From: Gari tellinella | Lineage: Eukaryota; Mollusca; Bivalvia; Cardiida; Psammobiidae | Assembly: GCA_922989275.2 (NCBI GenBank) | Contig: OV277860.1 | Location: 45,330,400-45,394,399, forward strand | Length of the DNA: 64,000 bases | Direction of reading: 5' to 3' | Part shown: piece by piece, positions 32,130-43,900 of the stretch | Position numbering within the stretch: the first letter of the stretch is position 1 | Layout: every line of letters starts with the position of its first letter | Notes under the pieces: model-generated | The model's database searches: none | The model's input: the letters and a program-made list of their open reading frames with translations, nothing else | Told to the model about the DNA's origin: nothing | Position numbers and translations under genes: made by a program

Positions 32130-32372
32130 AAATGGACACTTCCAGCTTCTAAATTAGTCTAGTTATGTTTTTACTATATAGGCTTGATATGTGATTCATG
32201 TAATGTATTGCAATATTACAAACAGTACACACCCTGATCAGAGGGCTTTTTAGGAGCTCTCTGATCTGGGGTTTAACTGTTTGCATAGTACAAGCGTACG
32301 TTCCACAGGTACACTATTTATAAAGGACGCATACATGTATACATGTATGCGTGGCTAAAGTTCAAAGGGTTG
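32130..32372 (-). mobile_element. diverged shell-C2 MITE
   Basis: Class I-type hairpin at about 32225-32286 (GATCAGAGGGC-TTTTTAGG-AGCTCTCTGATC) with GGCTAAAGTTCAAAGGGTT at the right. Confidence 0.55.
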
Positions 32373-32404
32373 TGGCAAAGAAACACATTTATCAAGTAAC
32401 AGCA

Positions 32405-32710
32405 ATTTGTGAGATGTTATTAAGTTATATGCGCACTTTATTTGATTGCGTATATTTATGCATGTGTACATGCATGAATGTACGAAATTAACTACGAATA
32501 TGTGTACGTGTGTTATTGTTGACAATGCTTAATTTATTTATTGTTCAATGTTCATTTGTTAGAGACAAGTCTATATAAAAGTTATCACTTCACACTTTAT
32601 TTAATTACGATTCATGTGTACATGTATGTGTATATGTGTGTATGTGTACATGGGTTATTGTTGACAATGCTTAATTTATTTATTGTTCATTTGTCAAAGA
32701 CAAGTTGAAT
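32405..32710 (+). repeat. imperfect tandem duplication (~175 bp)
   Basis: TTATTGTTGACAATGCTTAA and following bases to AGACAAGT occur twice, preceded in both by GTGTACATG-rich sequence. Confidence 0.75.
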
Positions 32711-32836
32711 TTTAAGTACAAATAGATATATAAGTTATCTCTGTTGAAATATATTTATAAAAAAAAATGTTTTATATTAAAATGTATTACTGGACAGAGA
32801 GTTAAAACCCATTTTTCTAAGCCCTGTGAAGTTTAA

Positions 32837-33009
32837 CCCATTTGTGCCTAGCGGCCCATAAAACGGACATAAGCAAACAGTGAAGACTCTGATCAGACGC
32901 CGCATAATGCGGCGTCTGATCAGAGTCTTCACTGTTTGCTGACATGTTGAATGTAAAACAAAACGAAATCAAAGTCTAGACCAGACACCCTTAAGTCAAA
33001 ATGGACTAA
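32837..33009 (+). mobile_element. TTAA-type MITE with class I hairpin
   Basis: TTAA-CCCATTTGTGCCTAG at the left; hairpin 32872-32940 with GCCGCATAATGCGGC tip and outer GAAGACTCTGATC; the right end is decayed. Confidence 0.7.
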
Positions 33010-34090
33010 TGTACGTGTGTGTATACCTCAGTAACATTACTTGTGAGGGTTGTAAATGAAAACTGTGTTGATGTAGTTTTCTGATTGCTTTATTTTAATC
33101 CTGGATCTCAAGTGTACCGTTATAAACAACTTGGTAATCCAACATAAGTATATAAAAACGAACTGTTCAATAGTTGCTTTTGTTAAGGTTCTTGTAAAGT
33201 GTTTTTTGGTGCATTTTTGAAAGGTGATATTTTGGTCATTTATGGAGCAATGTTGCATAATTTCATATAAAAATAGTTGTATTGAAATGAACAAGCTTAT
33301 AAGATAGCTTACAATTTGAAAGGAAAACTGTGTATCTTGATTTTGAACAATATGTTTGGATTTGCACCAAAATGTGAAGCAAATTTTCTGTACTGAAATT
33401 CAACAAATCCTTCCTCTATATTGAAGAATATGCTTTACATGAGGTAGTAGGACCAAAATCCTCACGAAATCCACTCAAATAACAACAGAAGAAGTCATGG
33501 AATATTTGACAATTTTCAAGGACAACACTATTTTGCCATGGGGGGACTACTTATTTTTCCAAAGTATGGTGGGCAACACGAGCCTCTGTCAAACATTATT
33601 ACATGTATAAATATGCAGACTGTGTTATTTTTTATCCTTTTTTAACTGAATTATACCTTGAGAATACATTGAGAATCGTTGTTGGGCTCTCGCGGGAGGA
33701 TCTGCTTCTTTATAAGCCCATCCTCTTCCTAAAAGTCTTCTATAACTGTGTTTTAACGCATGTTGCGAGATATATACATGATTATAATGACTTCATTGCG
33801 TATAACGATTACACAATTGCTATTAAAATCCCAGGTCTCTTTATGCGTCTAAGCTTGCCAACGTGTTCCTTACTTTGCACGTGCGCAGATACAGGTGTTT
33901 TACTGTAAACAGCGCTACATTCATTACCGCGAAGGCAAGAGAATCTCTCGCCACGGTCCGCTCGCTTACGCGCCGAAAACCTGTTGTCTAGGTTGGGAAA
34001 ATGGGAACTCTGGAAATTGATTTGGTTCTTATTCAATAAAATGTCAATGCTCAGCGTTACATCAATGTTTTAAATAGCACAGTGATTCGA
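33010..34090. other. unassigned intergenic stretch
   Basis: No gene or known repeat seen. Open frames here are short, without homology that I recognise. Confidence 0.45.
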
Positions 34091-34099
34091 TTCATACAA

Positions 34100-34430
34100 A
34101 AGAAAGTAAGGACCTGGCATTTTCAGCTTGACAATACATGTATAAAGCATCACACGGCGCGTATCACCACACAATTTCTTGCTAAAAATACATTAACGTC
34201 CTGCCTTGGCCTGTTTTATCTTCGGACATGAGCCCCATAGAACACATATCGGATGTATTTGATAACAAGGTCGGGTCAAATCATCGAAGTTATACCATAA
34301 TGACCTCCAAAGTGCATTGTGGTTGGAATGGCAACGTATTTGAAACGTTACGTGAAATCAATGAGGGGACGTAGTCTGCAATGTATCCGTAAAATGGAGG
34401 GAACAGTGGTTACTAGTGCTTTTTTAACAT
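34100..34430 (+). pseudogene. Tc1/mariner transposase relic (C-terminal part)
   Basis: Frame-broken translation shows HFQLDNTCIKHHTARITTQF (the FQ-DNA-HTA motif around the second catalytic Asp), then after a frameshift DMSPIEHISDVFDNKV, matching PDLNPIEH-WD with the catalytic Glu, and finally SMRGRSLQCI. Stops and shifts interrupt it. It documents past activity of the TA-targeting family whose MITEs fill the window. Confidence 0.8.
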
Positions 34431-34799
34431 CACTTTAAATGCGCATCAAGTAAATGTTTGTTTCCAGATGCTGTGTGGTCATTCTAATTATTAATAATAT
34501 TCCATTTCGACCCCTCTAAACTGAATTATTCATTAAAAAGTATGCAATATTTGATTATAATCCAATGAAGTACACACACACATGACTATGACATTGAAGC
34601 TTCAATTACAAAAATAATTCATCCGGCATATAAATGTATGAACAAAATTTATTATTTTTAATTCTATATAAACTGAAGTGAGATCCGGTTGTTTATAATT
34701 CTCTGTGAAAAGTGTTGTAAACTTAATGATGTTTTTTTAATTCGAAAAATATTTTTAAGGTAAAATCTTTCTATATGTATATCCTCCATTTCTTAAAAT
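34431..34799. other. AT-rich stretch
   Basis: No recognised features. Confidence 0.45.
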
Positions 34800-35760
34800 A
34801 ATTTTCAACATTGTATCATATCACCACGGCTTCGTCGATGACCAAGCAATTTTTGAAAACCAATCTTTCGGTACATGTAAGGTTGACAATCCAGGAGACG
34901 CTTATTGGTAGGCTTACATAATTTTTAAACACTTCTTTTAAGAATAGATACCATAATACATGATAATAGTGTTTCCATATTGACCTGACGAGTGCTTTGT
35001 ACAAAATTATGAAATAGCTTTTCGCAATGTAATCATACATTCTGATTATAAAGGATAATACACTGTTGGATTTGTTATCTTTTTCAGCTATATGACTACT
35101 TACTTTTTAATCCTGTTAAAATATTAACCCTAAATCCCCCTTTTCCCTAGCAGACTCAATGTCCGCAAAGTTCAAAGTATACTGGTAATATTGGTTGTCT
35201 CTTCCAAAGTGTATGGTTCTGTAATTTTTCACATTAAAACGCAACAGCCACTTTGAATATGTGTAAGGCATCAAAGTCGTGCTGGATAATATCAATTTTA
35301 ATGTCTTTGTTGTATAGTTTGGTACCATAAGCGAATAATTTCACAATACTACGTATAACTTCAGGGGTAGGGGTCATCTATTATGAACATATGAATAATA
35401 TGGGTCCCAGGACACTTACCTGGGGTACCCCACTTAAAATGTCTTTCCACGAAAAAGACCAGGGTCCTTTCACAGATACATATTGCCTACGTCCAGTAAA
35501 AAAGTCACGTTTCCATGACAAAACTGGACCTCTGATACCAAATACTGATACTTTGCGAGAAAACGTTGATGTACTATGCTCTCAAAAGCTTTGACAAAAT
35601 CTAAATATACAATATATTTCCCAAATTCTATCACCTTCAATGTAATGTGACTAATCATCTATGTATTCAATTAACTGTAAAAGGCAGGATCCCCTAGAAC
35701 GAAAACCAAATTGAGCATCAGATAAACTAATATATGATTGTTTCTGACTAAATTTTCAAA
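34800..35760 (-). pseudogene. non-LTR retrotransposon reverse transcriptase relic
   Basis: Read on the minus strand, decayed RT motifs appear in the right order: AQFGFRSRGSCLLQLIEYID, IVYLDFVKAFESIVHQRFL, SGVPQVSVLGPILFI, a damaged YADD region (AYGTKLYN), SKWLLRFNVKNYRTIHFGRD and LYKALVRS. This order and wording fit jockey/CR1-type LINEs. Stops and frameshifts make it a dead copy. Confidence 0.85.
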
Positions 35761-37311
35761 TATCTGTGCCCTTATGATTGTTTTTTAAGACTTTTCCTCA
35801 GTCCTTTGAAATTTGAGGTGTCAATGTAACTGTCAAAACATGTTCAGCACGTGCAGCCGGTGGGTGTACCAATCTCAGTTTAGCTGGTGATAACCAGATT
35901 ATACTCACGCTCTAGTGCTTTTCAATGGTTATTTCTAACCAAACTATCAAATATAAAGGTAGAGTCTCACACGAAAGGCTTCAACGGTTCTTTGCTAGCG
36001 ACATGGCCATAAAATCCATGATTTTTGCAAGGAAATTGTCTGGCAAGGTGTTATGATCGAAAGGTCATCTAGGGATGTCTTTAAATTCTTACAACTACTG
36101 AAGTAAGGCTATCAGGGTGGTAGTTGCATAATTATACTCATGAACTATTACAGTATTTTAATGTGTGTGTATGTGTAAAATGCAGAAGCAGAATATACGT
36201 GAAAAAAGTAGTAAGGACAAAAAATAAGTGTGTGTCTCTGCCCAACGAAATCGTCGGTTGTGTCTCTACTAGGACACCATAGAAAGCCTTGTCCAAATCG
36301 TGCGATAGTATATACATGATGAGCATTACATTTTTTACCCCTGTACCTGCCAAAGGCTTGAATAGTTTCACAACAATGTAAGCTTTATATAATAGAGATC
36401 GCAATGCAAAGTGAAATATAAATCAACAATACAATAGCCGGAAAGATGTGGAATACTTGAATGGGTGTAAAAAGGTGATTTAAAGGGACAAACTCTTGAT
36501 TTTCCTGAAACAAAGGTCAGCTGTACAGGGACGGAATCACTTTCGCGTCAAGTAATCCGCTGAAAAATCGTGACTTTCGGAGGAATTTATGATCGAAAGT
36601 AATGCGCAATGCACTTATTTTATTGTTTCTGTATCAAACAACAATAGTGTACTGAAATAAAAGTCGAAAATATGGATATTAAAAAATGAGAAAATGCGGA
36701 TTAATCGGAAAAGTCGATGTGTTGGACAAATTACATATTTCGGTGACCTTGATATAATTGAACGGATATATTGTGTAACTGCAGTGATTCGGGTGAGTGA
36801 CATTCCATCAATCATATTGCTTGTTCTTTTCTCTGTCCGCACGTATATAACAATTGTCAATCGGTTTTGTAGATTTGGAATAAATGGACTTTAAATGTTG
36901 GCAAACTTCTACAAATTTGTAAAATGCAAATGGCTGCCCATGAATCAAGCATGGGGTATTCTAAGGGCCAATTACAAGGGTTTTTTCTGACTTCTGTAAG
37001 ACATTCTGTGTAGGAGTACCTAGTATGTAATGGGTTCTTTGTATGTATTCTACCAGATTTCCGAAAATTAGTGCCATATAGTGATTTGATATATTCTGCT
37101 GAAGAGGCTATTTTCACTCCATGTTCGTTACTTTTGGATCTTCTGACATCACAAGTACACTTAAATTAATGAAAATTTAGGCATGCTCCTTTTCATTGAC
37201 TAATTATTTATGCTGTGTGAAAATATTTTTAGCCAATGTGGTATAGTTATTGAGTATTGCAACTTTTCAAATTTGGGTATTTTTTCTCGTACAGGGACAT
37301 TACATGAACCT
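35761..37311. other. unassigned intergenic stretch
   Basis: No gene or recognised repeat family. It is not covered by the palindromic MITEs seen elsewhere. Confidence 0.45.
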
Positions 37312-37611
37312 TAAGGAAATCACAAGTGTAATGTCCGAACTATATTTTAGTTTCGGCGGGAAATCTCCGACGGAAGGCGGGTGGCAGATGCCACCTACGT
37401 TTTGAGTTTTTACATCTTTTCTCGCCGAAACCTGAATCTAAACTCTCAGTACCTACACCGGCTAAGTCACGCCTAGTTCGCATCACGTGACCCAGCGGTA
37501 TGGACACTGAGACTAACAAAGGTGACATCTTTGGTAGGAAGTACCATATGTTAATCCCTGCTTGACTAGGCGATACATATGAAGACACTAACCACTTCCA
37601 ATTGTGATTTC
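37312..37611. repeat. GC-richer element bounded by AAGGAAATCACAA inverted ends
   Basis: AAGGAAATCACAAGTG at the left and CAATTGTGATTTCCTT at the right are inverted, about 300 bp apart, with TA next to each end. The interior is GC-richer than its surroundings and contains CACGTGAC. Confidence 0.5.
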
Positions 37612-38136
37612 CTTATTACTGATGATAAGAAACGTGATGCACATGTCAAACCATGATTGCTTTGATTAAACATGTTGTCATAGTATTAACACCAAATTTT
37701 GCTTGCAAACAGCTGACGACCAGAATTATTGGATTTAAAAGAAAAGCGTTGGAGCAACACTGCAAATGAGAAATTTCATACTTGTCGGTGCCACACTAAT
37801 TCAAAATATAAGCTTAGGAGAATCCACAGGGCGCAAATGGGTTAAAAGTGTAACCATTATTTTACCATCCGCAACAAGGTTGATACTCGAAAACAGTTAA
37901 GATCTAGTTCAAATTGAGTCTGAGCACACTGAATCTGATCTGGATTAAAACTTTTTGACACCCGTATAGTATTCATGTATCATAAAAATGAAAATGCCTA
38001 ACACTTAAAGTTGAAAACCAATAACGACATTTTCATGCTACTGAAATAATTGCCGAAAATGTTGAAAACCTGTCATAGACTATAAGCACCAACTAAACTT
38101 AACATGCTGATGAGGTTTAATAAGTGCATGTACACG
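37612..38136. other. intergenic stretch
   Basis: A decayed class I core at about 37893-37960 (AACAGTTAAGATC, AATCTGATCTGGATT). Otherwise nothing recognised. Confidence 0.45.
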
Positions 38137-38499
38137 TACAATGCTCCCTCTCAAGAACGACACCCAATGGGAAACAAAGAGTATGTGCGTTGTTCGGAGG
38201 GAGTCGTTAAAGTGAGGGAAATTGGCTTACATTTGCAAACAGCTTGAATCTAGATCAGACACCGCGTAACGCGGCGTCTGATCTGGGTCCAAGTCGTTTG
38301 GCATTCGTCATTAATTTAATTTCTGTCAAAACGTCATTTATTTCACTTTTGAGGAAAACAGCAGACGATAATTTTAAGCAGACGCTATTGCAGCAATACA
38401 AGCGTTAGAAATAATTGTCCTGTTAAGGGAACTGTGTCAAGCGTTGTTGTAGGGAGGGATTCATTGTTTGGAGGGCCGTTGTAGGTAGGGAACGCTGTA
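38137..38499 (-). mobile_element. shell-B MITE with class I hairpin
   Basis: TACAATGCTCCCTCTC at the left and GTAGGTAGGGAACGCTGTA at the right; class I hairpin with outer CTTGAATCTAGATCAGAC and tip ACCGCGTAACGCGGC. 363 bp. Confidence 0.85.
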
Positions 38500-38696
38500 C
38501 ATAATTATGTGTACGCTAATGTGAAGATGGTTTTATTGCATGTATTAATTATTCAACAATATATATGGTCAGAAAGGCCGTTTCAACTCCTCTTTATACA
38601 GTTCAGACGTCGTTATTCTCTCCCAATGATATCACCAGAGCTTGTTCACAAACAATAAAACCACAATATAAAGAAAACAAAGTCGGTACAGTAAAA

Positions 38697-39171
38697 CACC
38701 TCTACCACGACCACTAAAATGAAGGCTACAGTGGAGAATCTGTTATTCTGACGTCATTAGTGACGTCATACAGTGGAGAATCTGTTATTCTTTCCCGTTT
38801 AAACGCAAACGTACGCAAACGCAAAGCACTAAAACGTAGAAAAGAACAATTTTTGGACAATTCTGATAATTCTTGTTTATCTTGGTGGCAAACAGTTTGG
38901 AGCCTGATCAGACGCCGGGTTACCCGGCGTCTGATCTGGCTCCAAACTGTTTGCACTGCAAATAATAGTTTTAGCGTAAACGCGTTTATTGGGAAAGAAT
39001 AACAGATTCTCCACTGTAATTGATGGCACCAACGACAAGTGGCGTCTTAAAGTAAGATGAAATAAGACATTAAGATTTCTAGTTTACTTTCAACTTACTT
39101 TAAGCAGTCACCTGCATTCAACGCTTAATAATTAACATCATTCTAGTGGCCGTATTAGAGGGGTGTTACTT
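38697..39171 (+). mobile_element. shell-F MITE interrupted by a shell-A MITE
   Basis: TACAGTAAAACACCTCTACC at the left and GGCCGTATTAGAGGGGTG at the right are shell-F ends. The interior is split after AATGAAGGC by a shell-A copy, and the class II-like hairpin (about 39035-39100) is decayed. The same nest occurs at 56212-56658. Confidence 0.85.
38727..39018 (-). mobile_element. shell-A MITE with doubled left terminus
   Basis: A full copy occupies 38769-39018. An extra TACAGTGGAGAATCTG-TTATTCT lies just before it (38727-38749), separated by GACGTCATTAGTGACGTCA. The duplicate at 56251-56500 has only one terminus. Confidence 0.9.
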
Positions 39172-39329
39172 TTATTAACTTGTATCATAATTTACCATGT
39201 AAACAAGCTATTTTCCCCACGAACTACAATGTGGAAGAAGGGTGTGCATGTTCGAATCGTGCATTTGGTTATAAACAAAACCATAGGAAAATAATTCAGC
39301 GGACATTAATTTAACCCTTATGGTGCTGA

Positions 39330-39582
39330 AGTTGTTGTTCTTTCCCGTTAAAACTAAACTTAACTAAACGCAAACGGAATGCAATAAAATGAACAAAAAA
39401 AGTTATTTTTAGAAAAAGACAAGTGACAATTTATTTAAATCTTAGTGACACACATAATTATAGAGTGCTCAGACGTTAAGTTACCCGGCGTCTGATATAG
39501 CTCGAAACTGTCTGCAATCGACATGCGGGTAATTTGTCCAAGACGCGTTTATTGGGAATGAAACAACATCTTCACAACTTAA
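39330..39582 (-). mobile_element. decayed shell-A MITE
   Basis: TTGTTCTTTCCCGTTAAAAC, a collapsed class I hairpin (GACGTTAAGTTACCCGGCGTC) and GCGTTTATTGGGAATGAAAC. Matched by the copy at about 56820-57060. Confidence 0.65.
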
Positions 39583-40610
39583 TAAGCACATAATATATTA
39601 TACGTACACTGTATTCTATGATCAACATCATTTACCTACAGGCCGTCCTTGGTTTTTCTAGGATTTAATTTTTCATTGACGTCAATCAACGCAGCTTGTT
39701 GCTTCACAGAAACGGGAGCAGCTTAATAGGCATATTGTTTCGAATATTATTTAAATGCAAATGAAGACGTGATATACATAACCAATGAAGTTGCGGATTG
39801 CTAAAGTGAGGTAAAAAAAATGAGGTCGGCGGGATAAAGAAGCATGTTGTTGATCACTTGAGAATAATTAATCCTAAAACAGGCTATTGTCGTATTTGAC
39901 GTCAATTATGCAACCAGTTTTGATGCAGATGAGACGCCGGGTCTCATCTGCATCCAAACTGTTTAAAATTCTAGTCATACTTTCGAAAAGATATGCTGTT
40001 AAATCTTTGCTAACTTTTGCAGCAGACGACTTTTTTGCAGACGAAAACTAATTACATGTAACACAGTAAAGATTAATTGCGCATTTTATAACAATTGAAC
40101 CATGTCCTGCCATCTTCCCCTATGTCTGCTTTGAAATTGTCGTCTGCGTTACATTGTTTATATATTGTTATTATGTTTAGAAAAAACAACAAAACAACAA
40201 AAAGCAAAACAAAGAAAAAAAAACAAAAAAAACACTTTCTTTACTTTGAAGCTCTAAATAATTGTAACCGATGTCCTAATTGAGCGCAAATCCACTCAAC
40301 ATGCTACCTGGATCAAAACTGTTTACAAACGCAAACCACCCCAGTTGGCAGATTAATGGTAAACATATTTGCATACAAAGTTTACAAACCGCTCGAGCAA
40401 ACGGTGGTTGTTACGTTAACCGCGTAATGTGCATCGACCAATCAGCTTCACTTAAATAAGGGCAACAGCCAATCAGCGTCCGTTCCAGTTCCGGCTTTAT
40501 GCGTAACTTACGTCATGACGGTAAAACATTTACACCTGGTATACAGTCAATCTCGTATTAATCGGCTACTAATTAAAGTAACGCGGAAATCTCTAAATAC
40601 AGGTTATTAC

Positions 40611-40683
40611 TTAATGCAGGATAAAAATAATGCAGAAAGCTCCTATAGGAGCTTTCTGCATTATTTTCATCCTGCATTAAGCT
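40611..40683. repeat. class II-type hairpin upstream of gene 2
   Basis: Arms TTAATGCAGGATAAAAATAA and mirror around GCTCCTATAGGAGC. It ends about 120 bp upstream of the TATA box; the same arrangement is kept at 58859-58926. Confidence 0.9.
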
Positions 40684-40803
40684 CCCACACGTATTTCAGA
40701 ATACTTATATGTCTTCTACTGGACGGTCGGTGAATACAAGATTGACATTACAAGTGTCAGAAGTAAGCTTATGCGCACCTATTTTGCTGAACCTGGGCGA
40801 TAG

Positions 40804-40811
40804 GTATATAA
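40804..40811 (+). promoter_or_regulatory. TATA box of gene 2
   Basis: TATATAAT lies 49 bp upstream of the ATG at 40860, a plausible distance for a short 5' UTR. The same box is conserved before exon 1 of gene 3. Confidence 0.7.
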
Positions 40812-40859
40812 TGAGGTACAGAGGTTCAAGTGTTGTTAATTCAGAAGGAACATACAATC

Positions 40860-40935
40860 ATGACACAAGGTGGTGTATGTCTGGGCCTTGTCGCGCTGCT
40901 CGCAGTAGTAGCAAATGTTGAATCGCAAGACTATC
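40860..40935 (+). CDS. gene 2 exon 1: signal peptide
   Basis: ATG begins MTQGGVCLGLVALLAVVANV followed by ESQDY: a short N-region, a hydrophobic core of about 13 residues, and a likely cleavage near ES|QDY. Donor CTATC|GTGAGT, phase 1. An in-frame ATG at 40830 lies within the presumed 5' UTR and is lost in the gene 3 copy, so 40860 is chosen. Confidence 0.9.
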
Positions 40936-43900
40936 GTGAGTATACGAAACTCTACTATAACGATAACGTTTGTTCTAACATTTTTAACTTCATTATACTG
41001 TATAACTGTCTGCTTGATGTTTTTTCTGAACTATTTCATCATTTTTAACTTCATTATACTGTATAACTGTCTGCTTGATGTTTTTTCTGAACTATTTCAT
41101 CTACTTTGGAGGATAATCATTGCGAAATTAAACAACAACAACAACAACAATGATAATAATAATGATAATAACAATAATAATAATAATAATAATAATAATG
41201 ATAATAATGATAATGATAATGATGAAAATAAAGACTTTATTTAACGAGAGAGCTCATTTCGTGAAGACCAATCTTTCATGAGGCCCTCAACATATACATA
41301 CATGTATACGTATACAGGTATATAAAACAAAATGCATTTCATACAAAACAAATAATTAACAACAATACTTACTGGGTTTAATCCACCGTTGCTTATTTCA
41401 TGTGTTTTACTCTACAGTTCTCTGCAAACACTTTGAATACTGATCAAACGCCGCGTAACGCGACGTCTGATCAGGATTCAATCTGCTTGATACTTATATC
41501 GATATTTCTTTTGTCCAAATGCTTCATATAAATCTTCCACCAGTAGCAAAGCAGACGATAAAATGGCGTTGTAAGTGTTAACCCTTATCACGCTCAGCGC
41601 GAGTTGGATTACATTTGCAAACAGTTTGGATCCAGATCAGACGCCGCGTAACGCGGCGTCTGATCTGGATCCAAACTGTTTGCCTCTCATCTTGAACTTT
41701 TCGTCCGTTTAAAATGCTTACATGTAAAACCTAATTTTGATTAATTTTTTGCAGATGATATAATTGAAGCAGACAACAATACAGCATGATAAGGGTTAAA
41801 CTCTATAAAATATAGCAACATTTACTGTAGCAGTAAGAGTTAACAAGTGGTTGAGTAAAGCATGGATAAAAGTAAAGCAGAAAGCTCCTTCATTTTCCTG
41901 CTTCACTGTAACCGCTTCACCGCCTTACCAAAATTCTGACAATGGTTATTAGCAAACAGTTTTATTTTTCGTTTGGTTTCAAACTCCAATTAATATTTCC
42001 TTTAAAGGGACTCGCAACCGGTTGGTGTACTTGTCAAAATAAAATAAAATACTCAAATAAAAGCAAATGTGTGTCATTATTTGGCTTCTGACATTAAAAA
42101 AATATGATCAGTCCAAAAAAAGTTTCAAGAATCGTCACCGAATCTTAGATTTTTAGATATTTTCCATCGTTTTTCTATACCGACTAGTAGACGGTATAGT
42201 TGTTGTTGTTGCTTCTCTACACGGGCTCAGACATAAACACGAGCCGAATTACGAAGTTGTATGCACTTTCGATAGCTACACATTGAAATACGTTAAATCG
42301 ATCCGAGATAAACGGATAGTTCCGTGGCCCATTGGTCTAAGCGGTTTCCCCTATTTTGCCTTCTGTCCGCCAATGCCGGGCCCCGGGTTCGAATCCCACC
42401 AGAGACCAGTATTTTTTTTTATTGAAATACATTTTTTTAAACAGAATTTCTTATCCTAAACTAATTCTTTACCATTTATATAAGCGTTTGACACATATTT
42501 ACAAATTACTATTTTTAATGCACCATCTGGTTGCGAGTCGCTTTAAGTCAAAAGAGATCAACTTTAAATTGAAAAAATAAAAGCAGACGGAATGTTTTAA
42601 ACAGAAAGAGTGATGATGTCATGGCAGTTAATCAATCTTCTGCCAGGATCCATGGGAACAGTTTAATATACATGTAGTTCTTTATTAGAATGTGTTAGAC
42701 GCCGCATGAAAATGCCACATTTGTATATCTATAATGAACAGATAAAAGAGCATGCAGTTGACATTTTGATAGAGGAAAGCGATTCGGAACGAAACACCAT
42801 AACTTAACATAACCAATGATTTATATTTTCAGCTTCAAGGGGGCTAATAAAGCTTCCTCCCCGTGTCTGTGGTCCCGTTTGTGCAATTTTCTGCCCCAAC
42901 GGAAATGTACTCGATTCCAGGGGATGCCCAACGTGCACTTGCAAACGTAAGTTTTTAATTGTAAATTGTTCCCAAATAGTAAAACGTTTTGAAGTTTGAT
43001 TAGACGCTGGGTTCCCTTGTCTAGCTTCAAACAGCACGTACATGTAATGAACATAAACGTTTTGAGCTCTGTTTTGTTTGATAAGTTAATTGATGAGTTG
43101 GGTTTTACGGCACTGCAATACAAAATAAATCAAATACATGTACAGTGGACAAAACCATTATTCTTTCCCAATAAACGCGTTTACGCTGAAACCATTATTT
43201 CCAATGCAAACAGTTTGTAGCCAGATCAGACGCCGGGCATCCCGGCGTCTGATCAGGCTCCAAACTGTTTGCCCACCAAGATAAACATGAATCATCAGAA
43301 TTGTCCATCAGTTGCACTTTTCTACGTTTTAGTGTTTTGCGTTTGCGTTTCGTTTCGTTTACGGGAAAGAATAACGTTTTCTCCACTGTAGCACCGATGA
43401 ATGAAGAGGGTTGATGACACGAGATAATTTTATCAGGAAGATGATTTCGGCTAATCTCACTCGTTGCAAAGAAGCGCATGAGTTCAAAACCACCGACCTG
43501 CCTTCCTTTCAGTTCTTGCCAAAATGGATAACCTCGGTCTAATAAATAGGAACCTCCCCTCTGACAATTAGTTTAACTCATTACCCCATAGCCTGTTTCT
43601 AGTTTTGAAGACATATGACAACTTAAAGCAGGTTGAGAGTTAAGCAGAATGTGCCTTAAGGCACATTATGCTTTACTCTCAGCCTGCTTTAAGCTGCTAT
43701 CTGCTAGAATATTGAACATAATTATTGTCATATATATTCATAAGTGTATAAATTGGAAATATTTTCCTCAGGGAAGAAATAAATTAAAGTCGTTAAAAGG
43801 CATATTTATGGGGTAATGAGTTAAACATATTTTATTTCAGATATTTACATGCATTTTACAAACATACAATAAAGTTTAGGATTGAAACGAAAGCAATAAT

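Larger units (their letters stand above)
38573..42946 (+). repeat. tandem segmental duplication, copy 1 (promoter to exon 2 of gene 2)
   Basis: From TATATGGTCAGAAAGGCCG onward the sequence matches 56089-60543 almost base for base, through the shared nested MITEs, the promoter, exon 1, intron 1 and exon 2. The copies differ by the 537-bp element (only here), the 760-bp element (only in copy 2), a 61-bp tandem duplication in intron 1 (only here) and microsatellite length. Confidence 0.93.

Noticed and set aside
35391..35594. Plus-strand frame MNNMGPRTLTWGTPL
   Set aside because: Antisense of the SGVPQ-SVLGP reverse transcriptase motif on the minus strand.
40915..41244. Asn-rich open frame after exon 1 of gene 2 (and at 59216-59398)
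   Set aside because: It reads through a splice donor into intron and a triplet microsatellite; length differs between the two copies.
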